A stretch of DNA of 6,947 bases, taken from assembly GCA_035644495.1 (NCBI GenBank), contig DASQOM010000234.1, positions 1-6,947 on the forward strand, written 5' to 3'. Shown piece by piece: positions 4,987 through 6,947 of the stretch. The notes under the pieces are model-generated. The model saw nothing but the letters and a program-made list of their open reading frames with translations, was not told the origin of the DNA and did not search any database. The position numbers and the translations under genes are program-made. Position 1 is the first letter of the stretch. Every line of letters begins with the position of its first letter. The DNA is from JACQFK01 sp035644495. GTDB taxonomy: Bacteria > Planctomycetota > MHYJ01 > JACPRB01.

Positions 4987-6470
4987 CGGCCGACCGCGAT
5001 CTCCAGTGGGGCCGGCGCAAGCGGACGCTGGCCTGGGTCCACCTCGCCCTCCAGCTCGCCGTCCTGGCCGCAACGCTCTTCATGGCGAACCTGCTGGCCC
5101 GGAAGTTTCCGGCGAGGATCGACCTGACGTCGTCGCGCACCTTCGCGATCTCCTCGATGGCCGAGGACATGCTGAAGAACCTGAAGTACGACGTCACCGT
5201 CTGGGTCAATACGGAGAACTATGCGACGTCCGGGGACAAGGCGCTGCCCTCCGCCGTGCAGCGCACCCTTCTGCTCCTGGAGGAATTCAAGCGCCGCACC
5301 GATCACGTGAAGGTTTATATCCTCCGCGATCAGAGCACCCCGGCCTACGACGTCTTCCGCAAGCACTTCAGCGCGATGCCGCCGGCCACCCTGTTCATGC
5401 TCGCCACGCTGGGGCCCGGACGCGAAAACCAGCGGGAGGTGGACATCACGGAGCTCTACGAAGGCAACGCGATGACGGGCGAACTGAGCACGTACAAGGG
5501 CGAGCCCATCGTGGTCCACGTCATCCAGGAGCTGGGCGGCGCCGCGAAGAGGATCGTGTACGAGTCCGACAGCCACCGCGAGACGCTGACCGCCGACGTC
5601 CGCCAGATGAGCCTGCTGGCGAACTTCCTCAAGATCAACGAGGGCATCGAGTTCCGGCGGCTCCCGCTGTCCGACTACAAGGTGATCCCCATCGACTGCG
5701 ACCTGCTCATGATCCTGGCACCGGAGCAGCCGTTCCTCGAGCACGAAATCGACACGCTCCGGGACTATCTCGAGCGCGGGGGGAACCTGCTGGTGGCGAT
5801 GCGCCCCAAGGTCCGCTCGGGCATCGAGGGTCTCCTCGAGGAATATGGAGTCCTGGTGGGAAGCAACATCGTATGCGACCCGCAGCAGTCCTCGCAGCTG
5901 TCGATCACGTCCCTCCGCCTCGTCGATTTCAACGGCGCCCACGTCGTCAACCGCGGGATGTCGAATGTCTTCTTCGAGATGCCGCAGACCTGCACGGTGG
6001 ATCCCATCGTCAAGAAGGACAACAACTTCACGATCACCCCGCTGGCGATGGCGGGTCCCGGGTCCTGGGAGGAGAAGGGCGAGATCACCCCGGGCTCCCC
6101 GCCGAAACCCGACGCCGACGAACGCGTGGGCAACATGAAGGTCATCTGCGCCGTGGAGAAGACCGTGTCCCGCAAGGACGCGAAGAACAAGACGGCGAAG
6201 ATCGACGTCTGGGGCTCGGCCCTGCCGTTCACGAACGCCGTTCTGAAGAGTCCCGCCTACTTCCAGACCATCCAGAACCAGTATGTGGTGAACCACTTCC
6301 GCTGGCTGATGGAGCGGCCGCTCATGGACATCGACGTCAAGAAGGTCACCGTGAAGCCGCTCGAGATGTCCGGCGAGGCCCTCGACAAGCTGTTCTATGT
6401 CGTCGTCCTCGGGTTCCCCGCGTTCGGGATCTCGCTCGGGGTCATCGCGTGGTTCCTCCGGAGGAAGTGA
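4983..6470 (+). CDS. GldG-like ABC transporter auxiliary membrane protein
   Basis: This 495-residue protein has one helix at each end (about 18-38 and 470-491), placing the large middle part outside the cytoplasmic membrane. After helix 1 comes the family's usual opening, RIDLTSSRTFAISSMAEDML, followed by a domain resembling the GldG/ABC-transporter auxiliary family. The segment DTLRDYLERGGNLLVAMRP (about 257-275) is the characteristic 'GG-N-L-L-V' strand of its Rossmann-like fold. The same frame is open back to 4830, but I chose the ATG at 4983. It overlaps the permease stop as ATGA, has GAGG eight bases upstream, and puts the membrane helix near the N-terminus; the extra upstream codons only shadow the permease gene. 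In Bacteroidota, GldG works with GldA and GldF in gliding motility; in other phyla its role is not established. Confidence 0.9.
   Translation: MTADRDLQWGRRKRTLAWVHLALQLAVLAATLFMANLLARKFPARIDLTSSRTFAISSMAEDMLKNLKYDVTVWVNTENYATSGDKALPSAVQRTLLLLEEFKRRTDHVKVYILRDQSTPAYDVFRKHFSAMPPATLFMLATLGPGRENQREVDITELYEGNAMTGELSTYKGEPIVVHVIQELGGAAKRIVYESDSHRETLTADVRQMSLLANFLKINEGIEFRRLPLSDYKVIPIDCDLLMILAPEQPFLEHEIDTLRDYLERGGNLLVAMRPKVRSGIEGLLEEYGVLVGSNIVCDPQQSSQLSITSLRLVDFNGAHVVNRGMSNVFFEMPQTCTVDPIVKKDNNFTITPLAMAGPGSWEEKGEITPGSPPKPDADERVGNMKVICAVEKTVSRKDAKNKTAKIDVWGSALPFTNAVLKSPAYFQTIQNQYVVNHFRWLMERPLMDIDVKKVTVKPLEMSGEALDKLFYVVVLGFPAFGISLGVIAWFLRRK
6460..6464 (+). promoter_or_regulatory. Ribosome-binding site of the DUF4340 gene
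   Basis: GGAGG, inside the last codons of the GldG-like gene, ends seven bases before the GTG at 6472. It decides this GTG as the start, since no ATG lies close by in frame. Confidence 0.75.
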
Positions 6471-6471
6471 C

Positions 6472-6947
6472 GTGAACAAGAACTGGAAGCTCACCGCCGC
6501 GTTCGGGGCGCTGCTCGTCGTCCTGCTGGCGGTCTACTTCCTCTCCAGCCCGCCGGCGACGACGCCGATGGCGAAGCTCGACGACCACGTCCTGACCGGC
6601 CTCAGCGCGGAGCAGGTTTCGAAGATCGAGATCACCCGCCAGGACGGCGTCTCGATGACGTTCGAGAAGGCGACGGACGTGGTCGGGGAATACTGGCGCA
6701 TCGTGGAGCAGTCCGGCCACGCGGCCGAGGGCGCCATGGTCCAGCAGCTGCTCTTCGCCCTGGACCGCTTCGTCAGGATGGGCGGCCTGGATGCCGGCAC
6801 GCCCCAGACGGCTCCCGAGCTGACCGGGCTCGCCGATCCCCGCCTGATTGTCACGTACAGCTCGGCCGGGCGCCGCGAGATGCTCCGCTTCGGCAAGCAG
6901 CCGCCCACCAACACCACCGCCGTCTTCTTCCAGCACGAGGGGGACCC
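6472..6947 (+). CDS. DUF4340-type membrane-anchored protein, N-terminal 158 residues (runs off the right edge)
   Basis: The gene starts with GTG one base after the stop of the GldG-like gene, behind a good GGAGG. After a short basic N-terminus (MNKNWK) a single hydrophobic helix (about residues 9-25) anchors the protein. The remainder, SPPATTPMAKLDDHVL onward, is predicted to lie outside the cytoplasmic membrane. The segment with VSKIEITRQDGVSMTFEK, then YWRIVEQSG, then a helix around MVQQLLFALDRF, matches the repeat-like pattern of DUF4340 proteins. These are regularly found just downstream of GldG-like genes in this transporter cassette. No catalytic residues are apparent. It probably forms part of the extracytoplasmic side of the complex, but that is inferred from gene order. 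The C-terminal part is outside the window. Confidence 0.85.
   Translation, partial: MNKNWKLTAAFGALLVVLLAVYFLSSPPATTPMAKLDDHVLTGLSAEQVSKIEITRQDGVSMTFEKATDVVGEYWRIVEQSGHAAEGAMVQQLLFALDRFVRMGGLDAGTPQTAPELTGLADPRLIVTYSSAGRREMLRFGKQPPTNTTAVFFQHEGD

Noticed and set aside
4914..6494. Long minus-strand frame opposite the GldG-like gene (and similar ones at 3305-4096, 4177-5073 and 6442-6936)
   Set aside because: All are antisense shadows of clear plus-strand genes, with His/Asp/Arg/Leu-rich composition and no recognisable domains.

Overview
The window is GC-rich bacterial DNA, densely coded, with AT-richer stretches confined to the intergenic control regions. The DnaK carries the nucleotide-binding-domain insert typical of Gram-negative-type bacteria. 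The three-part transport set (ABC ATPase and permease, a GldG-like protein and a DUF4340 protein) is common in Planctomycetota, Verrucomicrobiota, Bacteroidota and neighbouring phyla. The sequence alone does not fix the taxon; a GC-rich member of the PVC group or a similar uncultured lineage would fit, but this is inference.

Layout from left to right. (1) Positions 1-295, minus strand: the 5' part of an unrecognised membrane-anchored or secreted protein that runs off the left edge. (2) 296-454: a divergent intergenic region. It holds a near-perfect sigma-54 (-24/-12) promoter pointing at dnaK, a sigma-70-like promoter pointing the other way through the same bases, and a cluster of TGACA/TGTCA half-sites. 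(3) 455-2401: dnaK, complete, followed by a strong intrinsic terminator at 2421-2453. (4) 2452-3122, minus strand: a vapB-vapC toxin-antitoxin pair convergent with dnaK. The toxin stop codon lies inside the T-tract of the dnaK terminator. (5) 3123-3313: a second divergent control region, with a vapBC promoter embedded in three operator half-sites and a sigma-70-like promoter for the next operon. (6) 3314 to the right edge, plus strand: a tightly coupled operon of ABC-2 ATPase, six-helix permease, GldG-like auxiliary membrane protein and the start of a DUF4340 membrane-anchored protein.

The operon genes overlap by ATGA or are separated by one base, which implies one transcript and one complex: a cytoplasmic ATPase, a membrane permease and two mostly extracytoplasmic partners. 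Its substrate cannot be read from the sequence. dnaK stands apart from grpE, dnaJ and hrcA, and no CIRCE element is seen. Its apparent sigma-54 promoter is the most unusual point in the window. No RNA genes, insertion sequences or CRISPR arrays were seen.
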